The notes: generated by a model not told the origin, from the letters alone. Shown: positions 18,007 through 27,910, counted from the first letter of the stretch. The stretch is 64,000 nucleotides of DNA from Symplocastrum torsivum CPER-KK1 (GCA_019358875.1 JAHHIF010000025.1:1-64000), one strand, 5' to 3'. Translations and numbers: made by a program.

Positions 18007-20226
18007 ATGGCGAAACAAATTAGCACTGAGATTTCTACCCAAGTCCTCCACTACAAGCCAGGAGGTGCCCCAGCAACTTTTGAGTTGACTGTCAACAATG
18101 ATAGCGATCGCTTTGCCGCGTTTCAGGTGGATTTGTCGGCAGCAGGCTCTGATCCAAAGCTTGGGTCGAGTTGGTATCGTTTAGTCCCTGCCATCTCTTC
18201 AAAAATTCCAGGGGGAGACTATACCCGTTTTCAGGTCGAAATCTTGGCAGTTCCACCTGTTCCGGGAGGCTTCACGGGCACGATGAATCTAACCGTGCGG
18301 GTTTTCTCATGGGAACTCAACGATGAAGACAGACAGATTTTGCGGTTAGTCGTTGAAGGTTCAGGTATCTTACCTCCCACATTGGAGTTATCTGAGCGTA
18401 AATTTCAGGGGTATCCGGGTGATTTAATTGATGTGTCGGTAGCCGTTAGCAACTCAAACCGTCAGGCAGTTGATGTGACGCTGCGGCTTAGCGGGATAGA
18501 CCTAAATTGGTTCCCGAATGGCGCAGAAAAACAGCTCCACATTCCCGCTAGAGGACAGGCAGATGCGGTATTTGCGTGTCAGTTACCCGATGCAACCCAG
18601 GCTCCAAGTGGAGTCTATACGCTGAGTGTTGAAGCGACTCAGCTTCGGGCAGTACCTGTCCAAGCTCAAGCAACACTAACTGTATTGCCTGCTGGATTTA
18701 TGGAGTTTCGTTGTTCTCCGACGCGGCAGCAACTCCCCATGAAACCTCGCCGCTGGCTCAATCCGGCAGTAGACACCGCGACTTATGCCCTTGAGCTAGA
18801 AAATCAGAGCAATTTGCCCCAGGAAGCAAGCGTCGATGTCCGCTATCAAGACGAGAGTAGCGAAAAACCGCGCAGGTGGTTTCCTTGGTTTGGGGGCAAT
18901 GCCAAATCACCTGTCAAACCGCCAGACCTTTCAGCGAAAGTTGCAACGAACACCTTAGAGGTCAAGCCAGGGCTGGTCAACTTAGGGGTTGGGGAAACTG
19001 CTCAGCTTGAGTTGATTATCCGTCGAAGATTACCGTGGATTGGCTGGTCGCGACGGCGCTTTCTGCAAGCTAAGGCGATCGTCTCCGACCCGCGTCTCGA
19101 TCTTCGCAACGATACGCAAACGCTAGAACTACGTGTTTCGCCGCAGATTCCTCTTTGGTTACAGCTAGCGGGTATTCTGTTCGTCTTACTTCTCGGCTGG
19201 CTCATCTTGGGTCGCCAGCGGGGACATACCGGACCCGTTACAGCAGTCCAGTTTAGTGGGCAAGCGGATGAGGTGGTGAGCGTGTCAACAGATGGCACTG
19301 TCCGTCGTTGGCAGGCTAACGGCACTCATCTTAAATCACGGGGGATATTGGAGCAGGGTGATAAAGCTGTGCGCGTCGTGCGGTACCGTCCGGTGAACAA
19401 TGATCAAGTGGCAGTGGGATTTGAAAACGGACAAATCCAGATTTGGGATTTGCTGTTTGGCGAACGGCAGTCGTCATTTTCCTATCGAAACGATGATCGC
19501 GTTTTTGACCTTGCCTTCACCCAAGACTCTCGCTCGTTATTTAGTGGTCACGGAAGTGGGTTGATTTTACAGTGGGGAATAGAACCCGGAAGACGCGCAC
19601 TCACCCAGGTGAAGCCACGACGCGGGTTCAAAGTTGACTATGCCGTTCAGTCCCTTGCCCTTGTCGGTTCAACAGAGAATCATTTAGCGATCGCAGGTCG
19701 CTACAATCGACTGACTCTGCTGAACTTGGCAACAGAAACTAATCGAGAGATGCAATACCGAACCGGAGGGTTCAATAACTACATCATGAGTTTGGCAACA
19801 GCAAGTCAACAGCCTGATTTGCTGGCAACGGCAGATAATCGGGGAAGCATTACCCTCTGGAATTTGCGCCGCTGTTTAGCCGATAACAAGGCTCCCTGCG
19901 AACAGGTCGATGACTGGTCTACGGGACACGGTGGAGCCGCCGTTCGCTCAGTTGCCTTAAGTGCTGATGGTTGCAATCTCGTCAGTGCTGGCGACGATGG
20001 GCGAGTCGTCCTCTGGTCTTTGACCTCAGACGGCACTCGCAGTCCAGCACTGATTGAAGGGAAGACACTGTATCAATCGTCAGTGCCGCTCAATGCTGTA
20101 GACCTCATCCGCACTAAAGACCGCATTTTGGTTGCCAGCGGTAGTCAAGATCATCAGGTCAGGTTGCATAGCATAGACGAGGCTACCGCACTGGCAGGTG
20201 GCACATGCAGTAGCTTTGCTCAGTAA
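18007..20226 (+). CDS. Membrane protein: Ig-like domains + one transmembrane helix + seven-blade WD40 propeller
   Basis: A 739-residue protein. Residues 1-370 hold Ig-like modules (VNNDSDRFAAFQVDL near residue 30). One transmembrane helix is at about 385-405 (LAGILFVLLLGWLILG). The rest contains about seven WD40-type blades (TDGTVRRWQ, NGQIQIWDL, NRGSITLWNL, DDGRVVLWSL). ATG at 18007 is chosen over an upstream TTG because AGCGG precedes it and the upstream start would overlap the previous gene. In the injection-system context it could anchor the baseplate to a membrane, with the propeller as a docking surface. That role is inference. Confidence 0.7.
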   Translation: MAKQISTEISTQVLHYKPGGAPATFELTVNNDSDRFAAFQVDLSAAGSDPKLGSSWYRLVPAISSKIPGGDYTRFQVEILAVPPVPGGFTGTMNLTVRVFSWELNDEDRQILRLVVEGSGILPPTLELSERKFQGYPGDLIDVSVAVSNSNRQAVDVTLRLSGIDLNWFPNGAEKQLHIPARGQADAVFACQLPDATQAPSGVYTLSVEATQLRAVPVQAQATLTVLPAGFMEFRCSPTRQQLPMKPRRWLNPAVDTATYALELENQSNLPQEASVDVRYQDESSEKPRRWFPWFGGNAKSPVKPPDLSAKVATNTLEVKPGLVNLGVGETAQLELIIRRRLPWIGWSRRRFLQAKAIVSDPRLDLRNDTQTLELRVSPQIPLWLQLAGILFVLLLGWLILGRQRGHTGPVTAVQFSGQADEVVSVSTDGTVRRWQANGTHLKSRGILEQGDKAVRVVRYRPVNNDQVAVGFENGQIQIWDLLFGERQSSFSYRNDDRVFDLAFTQDSRSLFSGHGSGLILQWGIEPGRRALTQVKPRRGFKVDYAVQSLALVGSTENHLAIAGRYNRLTLLNLATETNREMQYRTGGFNNYIMSLATASQQPDLLATADNRGSITLWNLRRCLADNKAPCEQVDDWSTGHGGAAVRSVALSADGCNLVSAGDDGRVVLWSLTSDGTRSPALIEGKTLYQSSVPLNAVDLIRTKDRILVASGSQDHQVRLHSIDEATALAGGTCSSFAQ

Positions 20227-20302
20227 GGGGCAAGTGTTAGGGGCTAGGAATTTTCCAATACCTAACACCTACTCTTAAAGATCGGGATAGGGAAGTAGGA
20301 AG

Positions 20303-23140
20303 ATGACGGGAAATCAATTGAGTTCAGAGGCAGGACAGCCGCGTAATTTGTCAAGCTTAGTCGAACTGCGGCGGTTAACTGCCGAGCAGCAGCAACTCCT
20401 TACCTGGATGGCACAGCAGGAAGCAGGTGTCAGCTTAGCTGAGATTGCTGCCCAAACCCGCAAATCTGAGGAAGAGGTCAGCAGGCTACTTGCAGAACTC
20501 AGGCAGCAAGATTTAATTTTCAACGTTGGCAGCGATCGCTATCGCGCTTCGTCTCCTACCCAAGGTGATTCACTAGCCGATAGCTACGCTTCAGGCAGCT
20601 TCTCCGACAACCTGCTACAGTCGCTTAGTCCGAGCAAACCGCTTGCCGTTATCCTCAACTCCTCTGGTAAGGATGTTGTCACATCAGGAGGAACGTTTGA
20701 ACTGGCAGTCACTGTAACCAATAGAGGTAGCCAAAGTGCTGTTGTTCACATTTTTATTGATGACCTTTCTATTCTGTTGCGTCAATGGTGTCAATCGAGT
20801 CAGGAATACCTTGCTCTATCACCCGACCAAAGTGGTGAGGTTGTTTTTCGATTTCAGATACCTGTTGAGGTGCTGCCGGGAACGTTTCATTATCTCCTCG
20901 TCGTTGATGCGCCGCAGCATTACCCAGAATATCCTCCAGCTCGGTATTCGCAACAGCTAGAAATTTTGCCCCCTAGTCTTGACATTGTCAAAGCGAGTGA
21001 CCCGACCTTCGTCATACAACCGCCAACGAGTTCAGCAAAGCCTGCTGTCCTGCAACCGAGTAGTGTTCTGCAACTGCAAGTTTTAGTCTACAACCGCTCC
21101 GATCGCGTTGATCGCTTCCGTTTGACTTGTACAGACTTGCCGGAATCTTGGTTTACTATTACCTACCCCCAGGAAACTCAAGGATTGGGGCTAGTACTAG
21201 AAGCTGAGAGTTTGGGTCTCAATCCCGGAGATCAAGGTCAAATTTTGCTGCTCATTACCCCGCCCTCAGATGCCCTAGCAGCGAACTATATCCCAACTGT
21301 GCGGCTGTACTCGGAAAATAACCCAGACCTCAATCTTTTAGATTTGGTGTATTTCCAGGTTCTCCCGATCTACTTACTCCAACCTGCCCTGCGACCCATT
21401 ATCAGTCGAATCAGGGAGCAATCAGGATTACTTGAAGTACAACTTGTCAATAGCGGTAATACAGAGCGTGAGCTTCTCCTGCGGGTGAATGACTTAGATG
21501 GAGGTGAAAGTTGCACCTACCGCCTTGAGCCAAACGAAGTCAAAATAACGCCAAAAGAAACCGCACGGGCGAAGTTAACAGTACAGCCGACCCGGTGGTG
21601 GCGGCGCCCTCTGTGGGGTGGGGGTCGAGTGCTGAACTTTCAGGTAGAGTTAGAAGACCGCCAGCAGGTACCCTTACCCAGTAGCTTGCTTCCGGGATAT
21701 GTGACATGGGCAGCACGTCCCTGGTGGCAACTGCTCCCTTTGGTGCTGGCAGGGTTAGGCACTTTGGCGCTTTTGGTTTGGCTGATTTGGTGGTTGTTTT
21801 TTAGACCGCCAGTTTCCCCAAAAATCTTAGAATTTTATGTTGAGGATTCCCGTTACTCGGCGGCGAATGGGGATGTCGCACAAGTCGGATGGCAAATTCA
21901 GTTTCCCAACCGCATCCGCTCTCTGAGAATTACTGGTCAGGCTCCGGATGGTCGGGCAATTAGTGGCCCACTTGTCTATGACTTTAGTCAATCCCTGCCC
22001 CCAGCGCTGAAACCGTTTTGTACACTTGAGCAAGTCCTTTTAACGTGTAGAAACGTTCGCACCGATGCTCGGCAAGCGGGGGAATATGTCTTTGAACTTA
22101 CCTTGATTCCCAAACGGGGACGGGGACAAACGCTAGAGTCTCGGAAAACGGATCGGATCGCAATTGACCCAGTTCCCTTGCCGCAGGTGGTTGAGTTCAA
22201 ACCAACCCAAGCCGCTTATCTAGAAGCGAAGAATACACCAGCGAATCAGTCTGCACGGGGTAATACCCAGGCCTCTCCAGCAATTACAAATCCATCCGAC
22301 ATTCGGCTGAACTGGGTAGTAACCCGACCCCAAGACCTGCAAGCACTTCAACTTGTAGGGCGTACCCCGGATGGTGCGATCTCTCGTCCGCCACAGCGCT
22401 TTAACTTCGCTCAGGGTATTCCTAAAGAGTTGCAAGAATTTTGTGAGATTGGCAACGTCTTAGTCTGCCAGAATCTAGGGACAGGCGTGCGGCAAGCCGG
22501 AGACTACATTTTTGAATTAATTGCTATCCCCAAAGATGAGTCAGCAAAAGCTCCAGAACCAACCAAAACTGACCCAATCAAGATTCAACCCCGCCCTGCC
22601 CAAATTCTTAACTTCCGAATCAATAACCAGGATGCTAGACCAAAGTACTTAATTCCCATGGAACAGGGGCAGCCTCCCCTGGCGTTGGTTGTGTCTTGGA
22701 ACGTTGAGGGAGGGGGAAGTACAGCCGTACAACTGTTGCCTTCTCCTGGAAGCGTTCCCTTGCAAGGAGCCGTCGCTTTTCCCCTCAGCCAGCAACCGGA
22801 AAGTCAAACAATTACTTTGCAAGTAAGCAATGGTGTAGGGCAACCAATCACACGCTCCGTCACGATTGAGACGTTTGACCCTACTCCCACTGATCCGGCT
22901 GCTGCCGCTGCTGCTGCCGTTGCTGCTGCGGCGGCAAATGCCCGACAAAACGCAGAGGCGATGCAAGAACAATCAGGTGCATCGTCACCCTCAACACCCC
23001 CCTCAACGTCACCTTCACGCCCCTCCTCAACCTCCTCCCCTTCCCCAACACCAGAACCATCTATTCCCTCCCTAAACTCGCCTGCTCCCTCTACTAGCGA
23101 TCGCCTTTCTCCTTCGGAACTGCCTCCACAGTTTGACTAG
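20303..23140 (+). CDS. Large membrane protein: winged-helix-like N-terminus, Ig-like repeats, one transmembrane helix
   Basis: A 945-residue protein. Residues about 25-90 look like a winged helix-turn-helix (LLTWMAQQEAGVSLAEIAAQ, EEEVSRLLAELRQQDLIF). Two or three Ig-like modules follow (VTNRGSQSAVVHIFI; VYNRSDRVDRFRL). A transmembrane helix lies at about 478-500. Beyond it are two clearly duplicated beta domains: ITGQAPDGRAISGPLVYDFSQ matches VGRTPDGAISRPPQRFNFAQ. An Ala-rich run and a Ser/Pro tail end the protein. GGAAG precedes the ATG. It is the last gene of the baseplate island and shares domain style with the preceding gene. Confidence 0.68.
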   Translation: MTGNQLSSEAGQPRNLSSLVELRRLTAEQQQLLTWMAQQEAGVSLAEIAAQTRKSEEEVSRLLAELRQQDLIFNVGSDRYRASSPTQGDSLADSYASGSFSDNLLQSLSPSKPLAVILNSSGKDVVTSGGTFELAVTVTNRGSQSAVVHIFIDDLSILLRQWCQSSQEYLALSPDQSGEVVFRFQIPVEVLPGTFHYLLVVDAPQHYPEYPPARYSQQLEILPPSLDIVKASDPTFVIQPPTSSAKPAVLQPSSVLQLQVLVYNRSDRVDRFRLTCTDLPESWFTITYPQETQGLGLVLEAESLGLNPGDQGQILLLITPPSDALAANYIPTVRLYSENNPDLNLLDLVYFQVLPIYLLQPALRPIISRIREQSGLLEVQLVNSGNTERELLLRVNDLDGGESCTYRLEPNEVKITPKETARAKLTVQPTRWWRRPLWGGGRVLNFQVELEDRQQVPLPSSLLPGYVTWAARPWWQLLPLVLAGLGTLALLVWLIWWLFFRPPVSPKILEFYVEDSRYSAANGDVAQVGWQIQFPNRIRSLRITGQAPDGRAISGPLVYDFSQSLPPALKPFCTLEQVLLTCRNVRTDARQAGEYVFELTLIPKRGRGQTLESRKTDRIAIDPVPLPQVVEFKPTQAAYLEAKNTPANQSARGNTQASPAITNPSDIRLNWVVTRPQDLQALQLVGRTPDGAISRPPQRFNFAQGIPKELQEFCEIGNVLVCQNLGTGVRQAGDYIFELIAIPKDESAKAPEPTKTDPIKIQPRPAQILNFRINNQDARPKYLIPMEQGQPPLALVVSWNVEGGGSTAVQLLPSPGSVPLQGAVAFPLSQQPESQTITLQVSNGVGQPITRSVTIETFDPTPTDPAAAAAAAVAAAAANARQNAEAMQEQSGASSPSTPPSTSPSRPSSTSSPSPTPEPSIPSLNSPAPSTSDRLSPSELPPQFD

Positions 23141-23262
23141 CTGGCGAGTGATCAATGCTTCTAGCAAACGTTATGGGTAAAGTACGGAAAAATACATCCA
23201 TAGCTGTAGCCATAAAGGTTAGGACAGATTTAAGAGCCCAAACAACCACGTACTACTGATAA

Positions 23263-23290
23263 GCCTTCTGCCTTCTGCCTTCTGCCTTTT
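23263..23290. repeat. Heptamer repeat GCCTTCT, four units
   Basis: Three perfect GCCTTCT units plus GCCTTTT. Shorter runs of the same heptamer occur at about 15385-15405, with the complement at about 15250-15266. This is a short tandem repeat of the kind dispersed in filamentous cyanobacteria. Confidence 0.7.
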
Positions 23291-23291
23291 G

Positions 23292-24167
23292 CTACTTAGT
23301 GGACTTCATCCAATTAATGCACTGTTGTAGCTGTTGGTTCATTGTCTTTGCATCTGCATGGTAGCGACGTCCATGACCAGGCAGTACCCACTCGAATGAG
23401 TAGTTCACCAACTTGTGCATTGATTTAGTTAACTCTGTCCAGGAATACCAGCAAGCTCTTCGGAAAGCAATTAGCTGATTAAGCTCGTCTGACCAAGCCA
23501 GATGGTCACCAGTAAACAGAAACTTGTTGTTGTATAGCAAAACTGTATGACCTTTGGTGTGACCAGGAACGGGAATAATTAATAAATCAGGAGCTAGCTC
23601 AAAGGGTTCCGAGCCAGATAGCTGAATTTCAACATCTCGCGTTCCACTGTTGATTTCGTCGCTATGCAAGATGCGATCGCACTTGAAATGCTCAGCATAT
23701 TTCTGATGATCGGCAACATCATCTCGGTGCGTCAGGTACAAGTAGCGAATCCCACCCATTTCTTCAATACGCTTAACAAGTGGCGGCGTAAAACGAGGAG
23801 AATCTACTAAAACATTTCCTTCAGGGCGTTGAATGAAGTAGCTAGCTGCACCGTAGGAATCCTCGGCATGGTAGCCACAGTGATAGACATTTTCTGCTAC
23901 TAAAATCGGCAAACTCTGTTGTGCTTCTTTGATGTCCTTCGGCTTTTCAACAGTGCCAATGGAAGCCGTAGGACAAGCTAATAACGCTTGAAGCGATCGC
24001 AATCGTTCTATTTCTGATGTCGGTTGATGATAAACCGCAGATTGCCCACCAGCACTATGAAACACCTCCGGAACCATCCATCGGCAAGTATCACAATCAA
24101 TGCAGGTACTATCAACATAAAACTCACCACTCACGTTTTGAGAGCGGCGTTGCTGGAGATGAGCCAC
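23292..24167 (-). CDS. Metallo-beta-lactamase-fold hydrolase with N-terminal [4Fe-4S] ferredoxin domain
   Basis: The N-terminus has a ferredoxin-like cluster site (Cys22, Cys25, Cys28 and Cys65 in LLACPTASIG). The remainder is an MBL fold with THRDDVADH (146-154), PGHTKGHTVLL, TGDHLAW and LPGHGRR as metal-site segments. The reaction is unknown; a thioesterase, glyoxalase II or redox-linked hydrolase is possible. The start is GTG with GGAGG seven bases upstream. It stands alone, convergent with the injection-system island. Confidence 0.83.
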   Translation of the reverse strand: MAHLQQRRSQNVSGEFYVDSTCIDCDTCRWMVPEVFHSAGGQSAVYHQPTSEIERLRSLQALLACPTASIGTVEKPKDIKEAQQSLPILVAENVYHCGYHAEDSYGAASYFIQRPEGNVLVDSPRFTPPLVKRIEEMGGIRYLYLTHRDDVADHQKYAEHFKCDRILHSDEINSGTRDVEIQLSGSEPFELAPDLLIIPVPGHTKGHTVLLYNNKFLFTGDHLAWSDELNQLIAFRRACWYSWTELTKSMHKLVNYSFEWVLPGHGRRYHADAKTMNQQLQQCINWMKSTK

Positions 24168-24479
24168 TGTGAAACCTCCGACTATTCTTGCAAGCTTTTT
24201 GAGTGTATTTATAAATCATAGTCATTATGAGTATGGATTGTGTGGGCAGAGAATAAATTGTCTCATCAATAGCTGTAGGGCACAGCTTTCCTGTACCCTC
24301 CACTTGCCACCTGAATAACTTTTTTCTAGGAGTCTTTTACCTTGGGTTCATCAGGTTTAAGAGGAATTACACTCTCGTTAAGGGAGATGATGGAGATGGG
24401 GGAGTAATTTCGACCCTACCTCTCCTACTTTCCCATCTTCCTCACCTTCTCTACCTTCCTTCAATTAGTGACATTCGGT
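24168..24479. other. Spacer, nothing recognised
   Basis: Contains the promoter side of the MBL gene and the downstream side of the glycosyltransferase. No hairpin-plus-T-run or gene is evident. Confidence 0.4.
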
Positions 24480-25463
24480 TTAAGAGGAGTGAACTTTTTG
24501 TTTAACTGATTGACTCGAATCAAACCCATAAGATTCTCGCACTAAGTACAGTGGGCGCCCCTTTACCTCTTCATATACACGACCCAGATATTCACCAAGG
24601 ACACCTAAACTGACCAGTTGAACTCCTCCCAAAAAGAGGACAGCAACCATGATCGAAGCATAACCAGGTAGGTCTACTCCAAAAAGTACAGTACGAATGA
24701 CTAGAAAGCTTGCGTAGAAGAATGCAGGAATAGCAACTAAAAGACCAATATAACTCCAGACTTTTAGAGGAATAAAGCTAAAGGAGGTAATTCCATCCAG
24801 AGCAAAGTTCCAAAGTCGCCAGTAGTTCCAGGTTGTTTCTCCTTTGTAACGTGAGGGACGGTCATAAAGAATCGAAGTTTGTTTGAAACCTACCCAAGCA
24901 AACAAACCTTTCATAAAACGATTGCGTTCTGGCAGTTGCTTAATAGCATCAACCACACGACGGTCTATTAAGCGGAAATCTCCCGTATCGCGGGGAATCG
25001 GGACATGACTAATGCGATCAATAATTCGGTAAAATGCATTAGCGGTGAGGCGCTTTATCCAGCTTTCTCCTTGACGTGAGCGACGAGTCGCCAAAACAAC
25101 ATCATAGCCTTCGCGCCACTTTGCAACCAGATCTGCAATTAATTCTGGTGGGTCTTGTAAATCAGCATCAATGGGTACAACAGCATCACCACAGGTATAG
25201 TCCAAACCTGCGCTCAGAGCAATTTCCTTGCCATAATTTCGAGACAGATTAACGACTTTAATGGCAGGGTTTTGTTGATGATGTTCAATCAGTCGTTCAA
25301 TTGTATTGTCTTTACTTCCATCATTCACGCAAACAATTTCATAGGTCATGTTGAGGCGATTAAGGACAGAGGTTAATCGCTCAAACAGATAGTCAAGATT
25401 CTGCTCCTCGTTGTACACGGGAACGACTACAGAAAGTTCAACATCACCTGAATATGAAGGCAT
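24480..25463 (-). CDS. GtrB/DPM1-like family 2 glycosyltransferase with two C-terminal membrane helices
   Basis: A 327-residue GT2 enzyme of the type that makes polyprenyl-phosphate sugars. The GT-A core shows VVVPVYNEEQNL, VNDGSKDNT and the metal/acceptor motif DADLQDPPE. Two hydrophobic helices follow at about 235-260 and 268-292, ending in GEYLGRVYEEVKGRPLYLV, the standard family ending. It should act at the cytoplasmic face of the inner membrane and supply sugar for envelope glycans. It is monocistronic. Confidence 0.9.
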   Translation of the reverse strand: MPSYSGDVELSVVVPVYNEEQNLDYLFERLTSVLNRLNMTYEIVCVNDGSKDNTIERLIEHHQQNPAIKVVNLSRNYGKEIALSAGLDYTCGDAVVPIDADLQDPPELIADLVAKWREGYDVVLATRRSRQGESWIKRLTANAFYRIIDRISHVPIPRDTGDFRLIDRRVVDAIKQLPERNRFMKGLFAWVGFKQTSILYDRPSRYKGETTWNYWRLWNFALDGITSFSFIPLKVWSYIGLLVAIPAFFYASFLVIRTVLFGVDLPGYASIMVAVLFLGGVQLVSLGVLGEYLGRVYEEVKGRPLYLVRESYGFDSSQSVKQKVHSS

Positions 25464-25623
25464 GGTGTAAGAAGTGTGAACTAACGAAAACTACCCCAGC
25501 CAAAATATATCACTACAGAAGGTTTGGGGATTCCTGAATTAGGGTGATGTTTTTGAAGAGGTTAGCGTGTCAACTCCTCTAAAGACATAAACTGGCGATA
25601 GTCTAATCCTTAGTCGCTTGACT

Positions 25624-26769
25624 CTAGCTGAGATTTAGCGTCGTCCAGGTTTTTTCTCCAACAATTCCGTCAGCCGAAATTCCTTTAGCTTTTTGAAAGG
25701 CAATTACAGCCGCTTGTGTTCCAGCACCAAAGATTCCGTCAGCAACTCCTGGGTTCAATCCTTGCTGTTGTAGGCGCTGTTGGAGTTGTTTAACTTCTGG
25801 ACTAACGGCTCCAAGTTGAAGTGGTAGAAAGGGTTGTGAGGGTGTATCTCGCCATTTTTGAGAAAATTCTTCCAACACTTGTTTTGAGACTTGTCCTTGC
25901 AACCAAGCGATCGCCTGATCCTGGTGAGGTAAGCCACGATAATACTTATAAGTGTCAATTAGACTCAGCGTTGCGGGTGGGGATTCTGGCAGGACAGGAA
26001 CAACCGACAGCGCCTGCCAAGTTGCGGGACCAACTACACCATCTGCCTTCAACCCGTTAAACTTCTGAAAGGAAACAACAGCTTGTACTGTACCAGAGCC
26101 AAAAATACCGTCGATTGGACCCGGATTAAAGCCTTTGGCTTTCAGGAGTTGCTGTAGTTCTTTGACTTTCGTTCCTGTAGAGCCTTCCCGCAGATAGTCT
26201 TCGACTGAAGCATCAATGCGTTGTCGGACTTCGTTGCGTAATCGAGGTAATTGGCTGTACAACCAATCACCAGGGCATTGTGTTGGGGAAAAGTCTCGAT
26301 GTCCTCGAATATTGTCTGGGCTAATTTTGCAGGACGAACAAATCGAAGCACATAACTCAACCAAACTATTCCACTGCAGGACTTTCATCTGGTAGGTGGT
26401 AAAGGTACCTTCATTTTCAATTCCTGGTGACTCATTACCCTTAGTGTTACCTGCATGAGCAGAGCGAACACTACGCCCTTGTACAATCGCCGCTAAAGAG
26501 CCTTGTCTGCCCTCTAGCAGAAATCCAGTAGTGGTGTTTAAGAAGTTGTGACCAGAATCTACCCAACCAAAGCCATCCATGTGGGCTTTTTGAACACTTT
26601 TGGCAAACTCCTTTGCTCCTGTTAGCGTTCCTTTCGAGGCATCATTGGGGGGATTCGGGGTAGCCGTATGATGAATGATGATGTACTGCGGTCGAGTTAT
26701 CTCTGACCATTGTTTTGGGGGCTTTGCTCCCCAGTCTTTGGCGGTAATGACACTGGCCGTGAATGACAT
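25624..26769 (-). CDS. N-acetylmuramoyl-L-alanine amidase with two peptidoglycan-binding domains
   Basis: An Amidase_2/PGRP-type zinc amidase cleaving the glycan-peptide bond of peptidoglycan. The catalytic fold shows YIIIHHTATP and HRDFSPTQCPGD, which supply the His and Cys zinc ligands. Two PG_binding_1 domains follow (KELQQLLKAKGFNPGPIDG and KQLQQRLQQQGLNPGVADG) with a linker of about 70 residues. The ATG at 26769 is chosen because AGAGGTAAGG lies just upstream; a longer frame begins 28 codons earlier. No classical signal peptide is seen. Confidence 0.9.
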   Translation of the reverse strand: MSFTASVITAKDWGAKPPKQWSEITRPQYIIIHHTATPNPPNDASKGTLTGAKEFAKSVQKAHMDGFGWVDSGHNFLNTTTGFLLEGRQGSLAAIVQGRSVRSAHAGNTKGNESPGIENEGTFTTYQMKVLQWNSLVELCASICSSCKISPDNIRGHRDFSPTQCPGDWLYSQLPRLRNEVRQRIDASVEDYLREGSTGTKVKELQQLLKAKGFNPGPIDGIFGSGTVQAVVSFQKFNGLKADGVVGPATWQALSVVPVLPESPPATLSLIDTYKYYRGLPHQDQAIAWLQGQVSKQVLEEFSQKWRDTPSQPFLPLQLGAVSPEVKQLQQRLQQQGLNPGVADGIFGAGTQAAVIAFQKAKGISADGIVGEKTWTTLNLS

Positions 26770-27073
26770 CCTTACCTCTTGTCGTAAGTTGTAATGGCTT
26801 GATGGTTGCGATAGTGCTGAACTTCGTTCCGCTTTACTAAGGCGCTGCTGCAAGCTGATCGCGAGTGGAACATCTAGCCATAAAGCAGGTGTGACTTGTT
26901 TTTAACCTACTGTGTCACTCATTGCAAAGGGGGTTCTTTATCCTTGACATTTTTATAGAAATGTTAGATGGAACTGCTTGCAGGAGAAACTGTACAGAGA
27001 TCTCTGCCTAGATGCGTCAGTAGGTTCTTCTGGAGGCAACAAACTCTCCAATCGAGAACCCTTCTGACTTTGC

Positions 27074-27910
27074 CTAACTACTTTGGGATTGTCCGTCACA
27101 ACGTACTGGGGTTCCGTTATCCCAGCTAGCAATATCAAAGCTTTGTTCCCTAGCTTGTTGTTCTACCTCAGCCTGATTCTCTGCCGCAACGAATAAAAAT
27201 ACACCGCCCTCTTTACCATCATCGCGTCGGAGGGCGGAGGCGATCGCATCTTGTGGTTGCAAGTGGTAGCCGTCCCAGCCAAAGATTGGGTAGGTGTCGC
27301 GGACAAGGAGAAGCGATCGCTGATTTCCTTCAACGCTTCCCGCTAGCGTCACAAAGTGACCGACATCCCAATCGGCTTCGGGCGGTGATATATCCTCACC
27401 ACCGAGGTAAGCCAAAGCATCTGTCAAGGCTACACGCGAACCCCATAGATGCCCTGTTTGCACGTTGCAAAGTGGTACTGCCTCCCAACTACGATTGTTC
27501 TGGCACAAAGCAATTAAAGTTTCAACGCTCTCTGGTGACCAGTTGGCACGAAGCGGCACTAATGCATAACGCCCCGATGAGGCTTGGGACACAGCGTTTA
27601 CTAACCCTGTTGCAGCCGTACCCGCCTCTTGAACGTTAGCCGTCTCTGGCAGGGGTTGAGAATAGTCTTGACGTGAACTTGCTCCTGGTGGCACCCAATG
27701 AGTCGGATCACCGATTGGTAACTTTGAGTCTGCTAACAATGCTAGTTGCGTCACATCAACACCTGCAACCCCATGAGCCTGAAGCAGCATCGAAGCCCAG
27801 TAAGGACCACAGAGATTATCCGGTTGCTGACCAGTAAGGCGGTACGGCTGGTTGATTCGCTCAGCACCAGGGAGAAACTTGACTGAGAGACAGGCTGGCA
27901 GATTCAACAT
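27074..27910 (-). CDS. C39-like/DUF6885-like protein of unknown function
   Basis: A 278-residue protein with DNLCGPYWASMLLQAHG near residue 30 and DVGHFVTLAG near residue 192, spaced like the Cys and His of a papain-like (C39-type) peptidase fold. An Asp (LVRDTYP) could complete a triad. It resembles DUF6885 proteins, but I am not certain. No signal peptide. It lies upstream of the amidase on the same strand with a 300-base gap. Peptidase activity is inferred from the residues only. Confidence 0.5.
   Translation of the reverse strand: MLNLPACLSVKFLPGAERINQPYRLTGQQPDNLCGPYWASMLLQAHGVAGVDVTQLALLADSKLPIGDPTHWVPPGASSRQDYSQPLPETANVQEAGTAATGLVNAVSQASSGRYALVPLRANWSPESVETLIALCQNNRSWEAVPLCNVQTGHLWGSRVALTDALAYLGGEDISPPEADWDVGHFVTLAGSVEGNQRSLLLVRDTYPIFGWDGYHLQPQDAIASALRRDDGKEGGVFLFVAAENQAEVEQQAREQSFDIASWDNGTPVRCDGQSQSS

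Noticed and set aside
12612-23140. A prophage
   Set aside because: No capsid, portal, terminase, integrase or lysis genes are seen, and the later genes are long membrane proteins. An injection-system island fits better.
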